Shown: positions 7,682 through 14,983, numbered from the stretch's first letter. The stretch is 15,442 nucleotides of DNA from Acetobacteraceae bacterium (GCA_030039695.1 JASHVB010000675.1:1-15442), one strand, 5' to 3'. The notes: generated by a model not told the origin, from the letters alone. Program-made: numbers and translations.

Positions 7682-7953
7682 ATCATATCGGACCGACAGT
7701 AGGGGACCTCTCAGCTCGTCGCCGCAGCTGCATTTGTAGAGCGGTCTTGCGCGTTGGTGCAAGGACTGCGTCGGGGTACGTATTGATCCGGGTACCGGCA
7801 CTCTATCAGTCTGGAGGATCAGGGACGTTGAGGATCGCGAGTAAGTCCGGACCGTTACCGCCACTATCCAAATGGTTGTCACGCAATGGGTAGGCCGTGA
7901 TCGGCCCGGGATGAGATCTCTCACACTTCGGTAGCGGATGACGATTTCCACCC

Positions 7954-7970
7954 AAACCGGCCATTGGATA
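7954..7970 (+). repeat. Dispersed 17-base motif, copy 1
   Basis: AAACCGGCCATTGGATA. The copy at 14892-14908 differs at one base, with looser similarity continuing about 12 bases to the right. A 12-base partial copy (AAACCAGCCATT) is at 5186-5197. All three lie outside recognised genes. Confidence 0.4.
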
Positions 7971-8058
7971 AGATCGTTCGTATAGGACCGAAGGAAACCA
8001 GCCGCTTCACATCGCACAGACACAGCAACCGGATACGGGGCTCCATGTACAGAGCCCA

Positions 8059-8160
8059 TCACCAAAGCACTTCGCCCACCCAAATCTGCTGTGGCTGCAT
8101 CGCAAACTCGAGCCTGGCCTGCGCTGCCTTCAAAAATCGCTCTGCGTCTTCAACCGACAT
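8059..8160 (-). CDS. Possible 33-residue peptide
   Basis: ATG at 8160 opens a short frame beginning MSVEDAERFLKAAQARLEFA and ending in a tryptophan before TGA. The composition suggests an amphipathic helix. No clear ribosome-binding site or domain is present, and the frame runs upstream to a TAG near 8211 without another start. It may be a fragment of an older gene or chance; I would not rely on it. Confidence 0.15.
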   Translation of the reverse strand: MSVEDAERFLKAAQARLEFAMQPQQIWVGEVLW

Positions 8161-8359
8161 GAGCCACTGACGGTTCCGCCTCTGCCACCGCGCATTTGGA
8201 CAAACCTAAGGACGCAGATGCAAGAAGTAAGGGATTCCACGCAGAACGGACAGACATAAATTCGTCTCTCCCTGGGTGTAGGTACCCTAACCGTACAGCA
8301 TCAGGAACTCGCGCCGCAAGCAACGTTAACAAGGACCGATAAGGGTCAGCTGCCACGTG

Positions 8360-8432
8360 CAGCCGACCGGCCGCAAGAGTCCGTCGCGCTTCGCGCTCCC
8401 GCAGGCGAAGCCTGCCTGCGCCCGGTCGGCTG
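8360..8432. repeat. Long G+C-rich hairpin upstream of the GcrA-like gene
   Basis: CAGCCGACCGG (8360-8370) and CCGGTCGGCTG (8422-8432) form a perfect 11-bp stem around a 51-base loop. The loop has its own palindromes: GCGCTTCGCGC (8386-8396) and GCAGGCGAAGCCTGC (8401-8415). No T-run follows. It looks like an intergenic palindromic element or a structured mRNA leader rather than a standard terminator. Confidence 0.55.
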
Positions 8433-8473
8433 ACGCCGCCCCTGGAGTGGTCTTCCCGTGAAACTATTACGAC

Positions 8474-8479
8474 AGGAGG
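8474..8479 (+). promoter_or_regulatory. Strong ribosome-binding site before the GcrA-like gene
   Basis: AGGAGG five bases before GTG 8485. This near-consensus site marks the original start codon and shows that the TGA at 8512-8514 lies inside the gene rather than upstream of it. Confidence 0.7.
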
Positions 8480-8484
8480 CCATC

Positions 8485-8775
8485 GTGTACAACGTCAACG
8501 ACGAATTCCCCTGAACCGAAACCAAAATCGCTCACCTACCCGAACTCTATAAGGAAGGAGTTAGCACAAGCGAGATCGGCCGCCTCCTCGGAATGTCCAA
8601 GAACGCCGTCGTCGGCAAATGTCATCGTCTCGATCTTCCAACCCGACCCTCCCCGATCATTCGAGATGGGCGGCCCAAACCTCTCCGCATTCCCCCGATG
8701 CGTACCCAAACGACACTTCCCGCGCTTCGTTGCCTTCAGCAGCCGGCGCAAAAACTGCCCACAGGCAGCACCTGA
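8485..8775 (+). pseudogene. GcrA-like regulator interrupted by TGA at an expected Trp
   Basis: GTG 8485 follows a strong AGGAGG. The frame reads nine codons (YNVNDEFP after the start), meets TGA at 8512-8514, then continues in frame to a TGA at 8773-8775: 96 residues if read through. After the stop come TETKIAHLPELYKEGVS and TSEIGRLLGMSKNAVVGKC, then HRLDLPTRPSP, the helix-turn-helix of the GcrA family, which assists sigma-70 at methylated promoters in Alphaproteobacteria. GcrA proteins normally start with a Trp-Thr pair at exactly this place, so TGA most simply comes from TGG. The protein is shorter than chromosomal GcrA and resembles accessory or phage-borne copies. Reinitiation at ATG 8593 would lose the first helices. 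It is probably dead unless TGA is suppressed. Confidence 0.75.
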
Positions 8776-8789
8776 CCAACCTAGCTTAG

Positions 8790-9158
8790 CTAGCAACAGC
8801 ACCAGCAGCATGGGCGGCGAGACCTGATTGCAAGGATGCAGAGGACCAGGCGACAGTGGATCAGTGCGCTGAGCGGGATTTCAACGCAGCGGATGCCAAA
8901 CTGAACACTACGTACAGGCAGCTTGCGGATTGTCTCAGGGACGACGCCGACCGAGCCAGGCTGCTCGTAACAGCGGAAAAGGCTCGGATTATCCTTCGCA
9001 ATGCTGATTGCGCCTTCCAAAGCTCTGGCGTGGAAGGAGGAAGCGTTTTTCCGATGATCGCGGCCATATGCCGCACTGCTATGACGAACGAACGCATCAA
9101 AACACTTCTTGGCTGGCTCAACTGCAAGGATGACGATTTGAGCTGGCCCTTTCAGTAA
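8790..9158 (+). pseudogene. LprI/DUF1311-family protein lacking its signal-peptide start
   Basis: The frame from 8790 reads LATAPAAWAARPDCKDAEDQ, the tail of a cleavable signal peptide with an Ala-X-Ala type site, followed by a DUF1311/LprI-like domain: paired Cys, the signature FNAADAKLNTTYRQL, a central DC in RNADCAF, and a final Cys block (AAICRTAMTNERIKTLLGW). Family members are secreted or periplasmic, and some inhibit lysozyme. A TAG (8787-8789) immediately precedes the signal tail and no ATG, GTG or TTG lies between it and GTG 8856. GTG 8856 would give a 100-residue protein without export signal and without the first Cys. The upstream bases (CTAGCTTAGCTAGC) look like a small rearrangement joining this gene to the GcrA-like remnant 14 bases before. 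It is probably a 5'-truncated pseudogene; cytoplasmic expression from 8856 is the alternative. Confidence 0.65.
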
Positions 9159-9339
9159 CGGGCATGGAGGTTCTTCCCGGCTGGTTTCCACCCATAGTGG
9201 CCGTAAGGTGACCGCGGCGGGTAGCGCCGAAATCGGCCCTTAAGCCGTCGTTCCGTGCCCGACCGGAGAAGGTAGCCGCGCTAACGTCTGCGACTTTTCT
9301 CGCGAGCTTCGGACGCAAAGAAAGCCGATTGGGAACAAT

Positions 9340-10530
9340 TCAGAAGACATCGATCGTCGGAAACTGTGGGTTGCTTGTAAGGCAGTCCCACAGATAGATG
9401 GCGAGGCCAATATCACCGGTCCACAACGAATAGCGGCCCCGTCCGAGTTGGTGACGCGTCTCGCGATATTGGGCGATCGCGGTCATTGCGAACGCACGGG
9501 CGCGATCGAGCCATATCAAATCCGTGGTTCGACGATAGAGCTTAAGAAACGCATAGCCATTGCCCCCCGTGCCGTGGCAAAGATTCGAGCCTTTGGCGAG
9601 CGGTCCTGCAGCCCAGGTAAATTCGCCCCCCTCGCGCAGCAAGTCTTGCAACTCGGGTGACGTGAACGGCGCATCCGCGAATGCCGCCACCATACCGGGC
9701 GCTCCATGGCAGTACTGGCAAAGCCACGGCGGTCTGTCGCGTTGGGCGACAGCGGGGTGCCACGATGCGCCGAGTTCGGAACGCCACGCATTCGCAGTCA
9801 AGGTCCGTGGCACAGCCTCGGCGATCCGCGTGCGTTGACTGTCTCCCAACCAGTTCCAGCCGCGCATCAACGCGATCATGTTGCCTGCGTAACCATGCAC
9901 GGGCCCGAGGTAGCGTAATTGCCTGCCATAGAGGTCCTGCATCCACAACGGACCCTGGTCTGTCTCGTCCAAGTCATCGAGCAGGCGCGCGGCCTGGGTT
10001 GCGAACAGCGCTCGCCAACGCTGTTCCGCTGTCATGGCTGCCATGTGCACGCAAGCGATCATGGAGCCGGGCATGCCCCACATCAGCTCGCGCACCGGCA
10101 ACGTCGTGTTCGCACCCGCCCGCGCATAGATCAAGTCCGCGATCGCGGGAGTTGGGTTGAGGCGCATGACCAACAAGGCCGCGCCGAGATCGCCGAATAA
10201 CAACGAGCCGTGCGCTGCGTAATCTCCGTAAGTGGCCGATTCAAACTGGTTGGCTTCCATCAGCCGCGGGAGGTAGGGGCGGAAATCGAACCTTGTGTTA
10301 GTCGCGCCGACCCGGCCGAGGTAGGCGATGCCCCATATCATGCCGGTGGCACCAAAATAGCAGCTGGTGTGGCCGTCCCTGATTCCCTCATCAAGCGGAT
10401 GCGCAGGCCAGAATCGCTCGGCATCGAAATGCTCAAGCCCATCGGCAACGATATCCTCGATCGCGGCGGCAGCGTCGCCGCCGCTCCAGGGAATGGACCG
10501 TAATGGCACGTGACGCGCGTGTTCAATCAT
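9340..10530 (-). CDS. Lanthionine synthetase C-like (LanC-like) protein
   Basis: A 396-residue protein matching the LanC alpha/alpha-barrel fold in length and motif order: LGPVHGYAGNM with His212 (position of the catalytic His of NisC), QYCHGAPGM with Cys274, and NLCHGTGGNGYAFLKLY with Cys318-His319, then TGDIGLAIYLWDCL near the end. Cys274, Cys318 and His319 match the three zinc ligands of LanC cyclases, with near-identical spacing to NisC. LanC enzymes add Cys thiols to dehydrated Ser/Thr in lanthipeptides; LanC-like proteins outside such clusters have other or unknown roles. Here no dehydratase, transporter or precursor gene is visible, so lanthipeptide synthesis is not supported. ATG 10530 is the first start; no clear ribosome-binding site precedes it. 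It lies downstream of, and co-oriented with, the CnbZ-like gene, separated by 328 bases and a hairpin. Confidence 0.87.
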   Translation of the reverse strand: MIEHARHVPLRSIPWSGGDAAAAIEDIVADGLEHFDAERFWPAHPLDEGIRDGHTSCYFGATGMIWGIAYLGRVGATNTRFDFRPYLPRLMEANQFESATYGDYAAHGSLLFGDLGAALLVMRLNPTPAIADLIYARAGANTTLPVRELMWGMPGSMIACVHMAAMTAEQRWRALFATQAARLLDDLDETDQGPLWMQDLYGRQLRYLGPVHGYAGNMIALMRGWNWLGDSQRTRIAEAVPRTLTANAWRSELGASWHPAVAQRDRPPWLCQYCHGAPGMVAAFADAPFTSPELQDLLREGGEFTWAAGPLAKGSNLCHGTGGNGYAFLKLYRRTTDLIWLDRARAFAMTAIAQYRETRHQLGRGRYSLWTGDIGLAIYLWDCLTSNPQFPTIDVF

Positions 10531-10858
10531 GGACCGTTATAACGCAGCGCCTGAAGTGAGCGCCACTGCCAATGTCGGCAATCCACCCGGAGCCGCCGGT
10601 CTGCTCTCGACCCAAAGGGATGTCGTACCGGCAGCTCGAAGCGTCCGCCCCGGGTGCACTGTGGACTGGCAGCTTTCGAGTTCAAGAACGAGAAAAGCTG
10701 CCGATAGTCTCCGTGACCATCGTCATGGGCAAACGGGCGCTTTGCAAGGTTGCGCCACTGCGACGGTGCCTCAAGCCGTCGCCTCGTGAGCGCGCCAAAC
10801 TCGTTCGGTCGCGATTTCTCTCGCGCCAGGCGTTTCCGCCAGGCGAAGCAGCGCGTAT
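10531..10858. other. Gap between the CnbZ-like and LanC-like genes
   Basis: No gene is supported in these 328 bases. Frames on both strands are open over parts of it but have no domain or start signal. I looked for a short Cys/Ser/Thr-rich precursor peptide beside the LanC-like gene and saw no convincing one. It contains the hairpin at 10824-10845. Confidence 0.4.
10824..10845 (-). terminator. Hairpin just after the CnbZ-like gene
   Basis: On the minus strand CGCCTGGCG, GAAA, CGCCTGGCG folds into two 4-bp stem halves around a T-T mismatch with a GNRA-type loop. It begins 14 bases past the TAG of the CnbZ-like gene. A T-run is missing, so termination would be weak or factor-dependent. The arms are also 9-base direct repeats. 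Confidence 0.4.
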
Positions 10859-11614
10859 CTATTGTGCGGCGACACGCTCCTCGTTTACGGCCCGCACGTC
10901 CATCTCGTATTCCAGGCCGACAATCGGTGGGCGGGCGAAGTGCCAGCTCAGCCCGTGCGACGCCGCGCCGCGCGCGACCAGAAGGTCGGCAACGAAGCCG
11001 TGGATCTCGTGCACCGTATAGACCTGGACGGCAGTGGCGGCTTTCCAACTGCCGCCGATCAAGGCCATGCGACGCTCCATCTCGTCGATCACGCGCTCGG
11101 CCTTACGGCGCATCCCGCTCGGGCTGGTGTCGCCGTACGCGATCACGCGCTCGGGGTAAGGGCCGGTCCCCTCGGTCGTCTCGCCGGAACCGGCAGCGAC
11201 AAAGGTGGACATGGCGCCCGGCGTCGGCGCCGCGTAACAGAACGCGTAGAAGCTCGGCTCCTGCGGCGGTGCAATGGGCGGGCAGACATTGCTGCGCGCC
11301 ACCGGATTGGCGTCGCCCCGCATCACGCCCCAGGCGCGCAGCGTCTCGGCGTAGCGGAGATTGAAGGTGCGGAATCCCTCCTCGGTGAACTGCGCGGGCG
11401 AGCGGAGCTCGCAGGCACAGAGCGACGTAAGCGGACGCCCGAGGTCGCGCAGCCAGGACGCGATCCGGGTGAAGCCGGCATCGAGCGGGATCAGGTTCTG
11501 AAAACGGACGCGCACGATCGCGTGCCCCGGCAGCGCGCGCACTCCGCGAGAATATTGAAGCCAACCGGGCGCGGCAGCGTAACCGCCCTCGGGGGGTAGA
11601 ATTTCGTCGGTCAT
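10859..11614 (-). CDS. cnbZ: CnbZ-like 2-amino(chloro)muconate deaminase
   Basis: A 251-residue protein resembling the family annotated as 2-amino-5-chloromuconate deaminase (CnbZ), which hydrolytically removes the amino group from 2-aminomuconate-type ring-cleavage products in (chloro)nitrobenzene breakdown. Features recalled for this family are visible in order: YSRGVRALPGHAIVRVRFQN, RPLTSLCACELRSPAQFTEE, NPVARSNVCPPI, a second RidA-like half with GDTSPSGMRRKAERV and VQVYTVHEIH, and the ending GLSWHFARPPIVGLEYEMD. The protein is cytoplasmic, with length as expected. AGGAG (minus strand, 11626-11622) lies seven bases before ATG 11614 and supports that start. No other aminophenol or nitrobenzene pathway gene is nearby, so the true substrate is open; many genomes carry isolated relatives. 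The name is from memory of the family and should be read as similarity, not proven activity. Confidence 0.78.
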   Translation of the reverse strand: MTDEILPPEGGYAAAPGWLQYSRGVRALPGHAIVRVRFQNLIPLDAGFTRIASWLRDLGRPLTSLCACELRSPAQFTEEGFRTFNLRYAETLRAWGVMRGDANPVARSNVCPPIAPPQEPSFYAFCYAAPTPGAMSTFVAAGSGETTEGTGPYPERVIAYGDTSPSGMRRKAERVIDEMERRMALIGGSWKAATAVQVYTVHEIHGFVADLLVARGAASHGLSWHFARPPIVGLEYEMDVRAVNEERVAAQ

Positions 11615-11621
11615 GTGGCGG

Positions 11622-11626
11622 CTCCT
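11622..11626 (-). promoter_or_regulatory. Ribosome-binding site of the CnbZ-like gene
   Basis: AGGAG seven bases before ATG 11614, a good match that fixes the start. Confidence 0.6.
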
Positions 11627-11668
11627 GTGGCGCGAGGTGTCGTGCCCAGTCTAGTGCTCACCGAGCAA

Positions 11669-12317
11669 TCAAAAAACAGGCTGCGCCATCAACAGCCTCA
11701 CTGTGTGGAGAGCGGACTTTAAACCAAGTAGCTGGCGGCAGTTGAGGTCCTCGACAGTTGGCATGTTGCGTTCAGGATTTGGCCACCAGACCCTCCCGGG
11801 AACGCCGCTCGTCGCTCGCCCTAGGGGTTGTAGGACGTTCAAGAGCACTGACAGACGATAGCCGTCCTCCGGCGCCCGCCGGCTGTTACCCCTTATGCCG
11901 CTGGTTAGAAGCGCCTCATGATAGAGGTTGGGCAACGGCCGTTCAGTCCGGCGACGGAAATCAGGGAGCCAGAGCATCGCAACCGTGTGGGCGATAACGG
12001 TGTCGCCCCAATGCCAACAGCCCAAGCTTGCCAATCGATGCGGCGAACACTGTCGTCTGCGGTGTGTTGGGGCGGAAGGCAATTCCAGCAATGCGCATCC
12101 CCGTGAATAAGGGTGAGATTGCGATCGGCATTCCCGCGCGCGACCAGACTTGGTGAGCGATCAAACAGTCTTTCGTAGACGCTTCGCCGATCGGGCGGCA
12201 TGTCCTCGCCGAAGCGAACAATGACGCGCGCGAACCGGGCTCGGAAATTAGCGGGTCGTGTCCCCGAGCCACCCGCTGAGAGTTTCCGACCGAGCCACCC
12301 AGGCGCGGATCATCCCA
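11669..12317 (-). pseudogene. Frameshifted APH-type phosphotransferase remnant
   Basis: Homology to the aminoglycoside phosphotransferase / choline kinase-like fold is spread over three minus-strand frames. CWDDPRLGGSV (about 12320-12288) matches the block before the catalytic loop. In a second frame RRSVYERLFDRSPSL leads to the Brenner-type catalytic loop LTLIHGDAHCWNCL (about 12114-12073) and the metal-binding IDWQAWAVGIGAT. Near 12000 the homology moves to a third frame: DTVIAHTVAMLWLPDFRRR, LPNLYHEALL, EDGYRLSVLLN and a VWWPNPERN ending, stopping at 11669. At least two frameshifts are therefore present. The N-terminal lobe (nucleotide-binding half) is not recognisable to the right, where the divergent CYTH-CHAD gene begins at 12537. 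The original substrate is unknown; relatives phosphorylate small alcohols or amines and often lie in catabolic clusters. Confidence 0.68.
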
Positions 12318-12536
12318 GCACGCGGATGTGAAACCGCCCCCAAGCCGGAACGATGCTTTCGCATTGGACCACGCCCGGCGGCGCCCGCCGGATCGTGGAC
12401 AGGCAGGGCGGTGACACCCCCGAAATCGGCTAGAATCTGCTGCCGGCGCGGCTTTGTTACGCGGTGAGTCGAGGGGCTTGTCGACGAATCGTCTTCTGTC
12501 ATAAAACCTACATATTCTACTCCATTTGGTCGGTAC

Positions 12537-14144
12537 ATGCTGCAAGAGGAATCCGCTCGGTCGCTGGAAACCGGCCCCGAGCGCACCCCGATCGAGCCGC
12601 CGTCGGGTGCCAAGGACGAGGTCGAGCTGAAGCTGCTCGCGCCAGCTGGCGTGCTGGACAAGCTTTGCGAAGCGCCCGCGATCGTTCGGTATGGGCGCAG
12701 TGCCGGCGCGGCGCGGCGGCTCGAGACCACCTATTACGATACCGATGACCGTGCCCTGTTCAGCCACGGTCTGTCGCTGAGGGTACGGCGCGCCGGCAAG
12801 CGATATATCCAGACCTTGAAGCGCGGACCGACCGATGGGCAGCCGTTCGCTCGCGCGGAATGGGAGTGTCTCGTCAGTGGTGCCGGGCCGGATCTCGCGC
12901 GGCTTCCGGTTTTGGAGATCGGCGCTCCGCTGGACAATATGGCACCCGACGCTCTTGCTCCGGTCTTCACGACGACGGTACGTCGGCGTACGCAACGTCT
13001 CGATTTCGGTGGGGCCATTGTGGAAATGGCCTTCGACGAAGGCTTGATTGCGGCAGGCGACCGCTCCGAAGCGCTGAGCGAGCTGGAATTGGAGGTGAAG
13101 TCTGGCGACAAGCGGGTTCTGTACGATCTCGGTCTCGAACTCCTCGAAATAGCGCCGCTTAGAGTTGCCATACGGAGCAAAGCAGATCGAGGCTATGATT
13201 TAGCCTTCGGGGCGGCGTCAAAGGGGACGAAAGCAACGCCGCCATCCATCACCGCCGAACACACGCTGGACGATGTTGTCGGTTTGCTGCTTGCCAACTG
13301 CCAGCACCACCTGCTGGCCAATCAGGCCGTGGCTGAAGCTGGGCAGCATCCGGAGGGTGTCCATCAAATGCGGGTCGCGCTGCGTCGCATGCGCTCCGCC
13401 TGTAGCCTGCTGCATCGTGAACTGGGCTCGCCCAGCCTGTCCGGTTTTAGTGCTGAAGCAAAATGGTTGGGGCAGCTCCTTGGCGCCGCGCGCGATTGGG
13501 ACGTCTTCGTCACAGAGACAATGACCGCCCCCTCGGAAGCGGTGGGGACGGATTGGTTTGATTTTGATGGGCTTCGCGAAGCCGCCGAACCATATCGCCT
13601 CGCAGCCTACGCCGCCTTGCGCGAGGCACTCGCGAGCCAGCGGTACAACCGGTTCCAATTGTCCCTTCGGCAATGGATCGAAACCCGTGGTTGGCGTAAT
13701 GAACTCGAGAATCGGCCACTCGCGGTGTTGCTCGAGCCCGCACCTGCGTTCGCCTGCCGCATTTTGACGCGATTGCATCGCAAGGTGCTGAAGCAAGGTG
13801 AGCATTTCCGACGTTTGGAACCCTCCGCACGTCATCGCGTCAGGGTGGAACTCAAGAAGCTCCGTTACGTGATAGAGTTCTTCCGTGCCGCCCTGGGGGA
13901 GAACACCAGAGCGATGAACTACGTCGGCCACCTCGCACAGCTACAGGATGATCTCGGTCACGATAACGACGCGTCGGTGGCTTGGCCATTTCTGTGCGCG
14001 CTCGCACGGGATTCAGTCACCCTCGACGTTCAGCGGAGCATCGGGGTGGCGATGGGTTGGCAGGCGCGCGGACGTCTTGCAGTCGGAAGGCTGCATAAGT
14101 CCTGGCAGCAGTTCAAGACAATGCCGACGTTCTGGTCCGATTGA
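12537..14144 (+). CDS. CYTH and CHAD domain-containing protein
   Basis: A 535-residue cytoplasmic protein. The N-terminal CYTH (triphosphate tunnel) domain starts with the E-x-E-x-K signature EVELK (residues 28-32), continues with LETTYYDTDDRAL, LRVRRAGKRYIQTLK and E-x-E (LELEVK), and ends near 230. The CHAD domain (about 238-525) is an alpha-helical bundle with conserved basic helices: VHQMRVALRRMRSACSLL (His276) and HRVRVELKKLRYVIEFF (His433), then LQDDLGHDND. CYTH enzymes hydrolyse triphosphates or inorganic tripolyphosphate with divalent metal; CHAD binds polyphosphate through its basic surfaces. The fusion is a common bacterial architecture and this copy looks complete. ATG 12537 is the first start; no ribosome-binding site is evident, which may mean a leaderless or weakly translated message. 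The NUDIX gene follows after 68 bases and is probably co-transcribed. The decayed phosphotransferase lies divergently upstream. Confidence 0.92.
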   Translation: MLQEESARSLETGPERTPIEPPSGAKDEVELKLLAPAGVLDKLCEAPAIVRYGRSAGAARRLETTYYDTDDRALFSHGLSLRVRRAGKRYIQTLKRGPTDGQPFARAEWECLVSGAGPDLARLPVLEIGAPLDNMAPDALAPVFTTTVRRRTQRLDFGGAIVEMAFDEGLIAAGDRSEALSELELEVKSGDKRVLYDLGLELLEIAPLRVAIRSKADRGYDLAFGAASKGTKATPPSITAEHTLDDVVGLLLANCQHHLLANQAVAEAGQHPEGVHQMRVALRRMRSACSLLHRELGSPSLSGFSAEAKWLGQLLGAARDWDVFVTETMTAPSEAVGTDWFDFDGLREAAEPYRLAAYAALREALASQRYNRFQLSLRQWIETRGWRNELENRPLAVLLEPAPAFACRILTRLHRKVLKQGEHFRRLEPSARHRVRVELKKLRYVIEFFRAALGENTRAMNYVGHLAQLQDDLGHDNDASVAWPFLCALARDSVTLDVQRSIGVAMGWQARGRLAVGRLHKSWQQFKTMPTFWSD

Positions 14145-14212
14145 CTCCCGTCAGGGTTGCGCCGACTCGCATGTGTATGCTTGGGTGGCTGTGAATGCAT
14201 TGAAAGTTCACG

Positions 14213-14662
14213 ATGGCCACCATTGGCGATCAGCTTGTGTATCAACATGGTGCCCTGCCATTTGTGATTGGCAGACACGGAGAGATCAGGGTCCTGCTCG
14301 TGACGACCCGTGGGCGGCGGGATTGGATCATTCCCAAAGGCTGGCCCATCCGCGGGTTGACGGCGCCGGCCACAGCGGAGCGAGAAGCATTCGAAGAGGC
14401 CGGGGTAATCGGCAGTATCGTTGGCGATAAGCCGGTTGGATCGTACCGCTACGAGAAGCGGCGGACTGCCCGCAAGGTGATTACGTGCGAAGTGTCTGTC
14501 TTCCTGCTGGCGGTTGAGCGACAGCTTCGGAAGTGGCCAGAGAAATCGGAGCGTGACACCAGATGGTTTGCGCCAGAGGACGCAGCGAATGTCGTGGCAC
14601 CGGCCGGTCTCGCAGGGGTTCTCCGGGATGCGCTCGGCTTCATGCTGGTCAATGTGGCGTGA
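14213..14662 (+). CDS. NUDIX hydrolase, DIPP-like
   Basis: A 149-residue single-domain hydrolase of nucleoside diphosphates linked to another group X. The Nudix box runs from Gly43 (PKGWPIRGL) to REAFEEAGV, with Arg57, Glu58, Glu61, Glu62 and Gly64 all in place. The first Glu of the canonical G-x5-E pattern is Leu49; the metal-binding Glu residues are kept, so activity is plausible. The PKGWP start and the GSYRYEKR strand resemble bacterial proteins grouped with diphosphoinositol polyphosphate phosphohydrolases, which can also cut polyphosphate or dinucleoside polyphosphates. ATG 14213 has a weak GAAAG six bases upstream. It sits 68 bases after the CYTH-CHAD gene on the same strand, and shared polyphosphate-type substrates make a two-gene unit likely. 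Substrate assignment is inference; the NUDIX fold itself is certain. Confidence 0.9.
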   Translation: MATIGDQLVYQHGALPFVIGRHGEIRVLLVTTRGRRDWIIPKGWPIRGLTAPATAEREAFEEAGVIGSIVGDKPVGSYRYEKRRTARKVITCEVSVFLLAVERQLRKWPEKSERDTRWFAPEDAANVVAPAGLAGVLRDALGFMLVNVA

Positions 14663-14891
14663 TGAGGAGCCTGTCCATGGCGCTCATGCGTTTCAGAGGG
14701 ATCGAAACCAACTTCTAGGCGTGGCCTGCTGGGCGCGGTTCTGGGCAAGGTGTCCCGGTTGAGACGGCCGCATTGAGCGACAGAGACGCTGAATCGAGCT
14801 ATTGTCCTGGCGCAAGACCCCGGCACCGCGTGGCGGTGAACCTCTGCCTCTTGGAACGCCTGATGAACGGGCCTATGCCGGTGTTGGTTCG

Positions 14892-14908
14892 AAACCAGCC
14901 ATTGGATA
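14892..14908 (+). repeat. Dispersed 17-base motif, copy 2
   Basis: AAACCAGCCATTGGATA, one base different from the copy at 7954-7970, about 7 kb away in the same orientation. Confidence 0.4.
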
Positions 14909-14983
14909 GGGCCGTTGGGATGATTCGGTCATTGCGCATGACCGACTGGCTGTCGCGCTGGTGCTGAATCAGCGATACGCAAA

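Larger units (their letters stand above)
7682..8484. other. Largely empty intergenic region
   Basis: About 800 bases without a convincing gene. The open frames lack domains and have poor codon bias. It holds a 33-codon minus-strand frame (8059-8160), one copy of a dispersed 17-base motif (7954-7970), a long G+C-rich hairpin (8360-8432) and the ribosome-binding site of the GcrA-like gene (8474-8479). Confidence 0.45.

Noticed and set aside
7637..8083. 148-codon minus-strand frame after the kinase
   Set aside because: It overlaps the 3' end of the kinase, has no recognisable domain and no start signal.
9340..10858. Lanthipeptide biosynthetic cluster
   Set aside because: Only the cyclase-like gene is present. 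No dehydratase, transporter, protease or convincing precursor peptide was seen.
10527..11048. 173-codon minus-strand frame between and over the CnbZ-like gene
   Set aside because: It overlaps the CnbZ-like gene in another frame and is extremely Arg-rich, typical of chance frames in G+C-rich DNA.
11961..12995. 344-codon minus-strand frame
   Set aside because: It spans the phosphotransferase remnant and lies antisense to the CYTH domain. Only the short WDDPRLGG block is meaningful and is assigned to the pseudogene.
13218..13931. 237-codon minus-strand frame
   Set aside because: Antisense to the CHAD domain, with no domain of its own.
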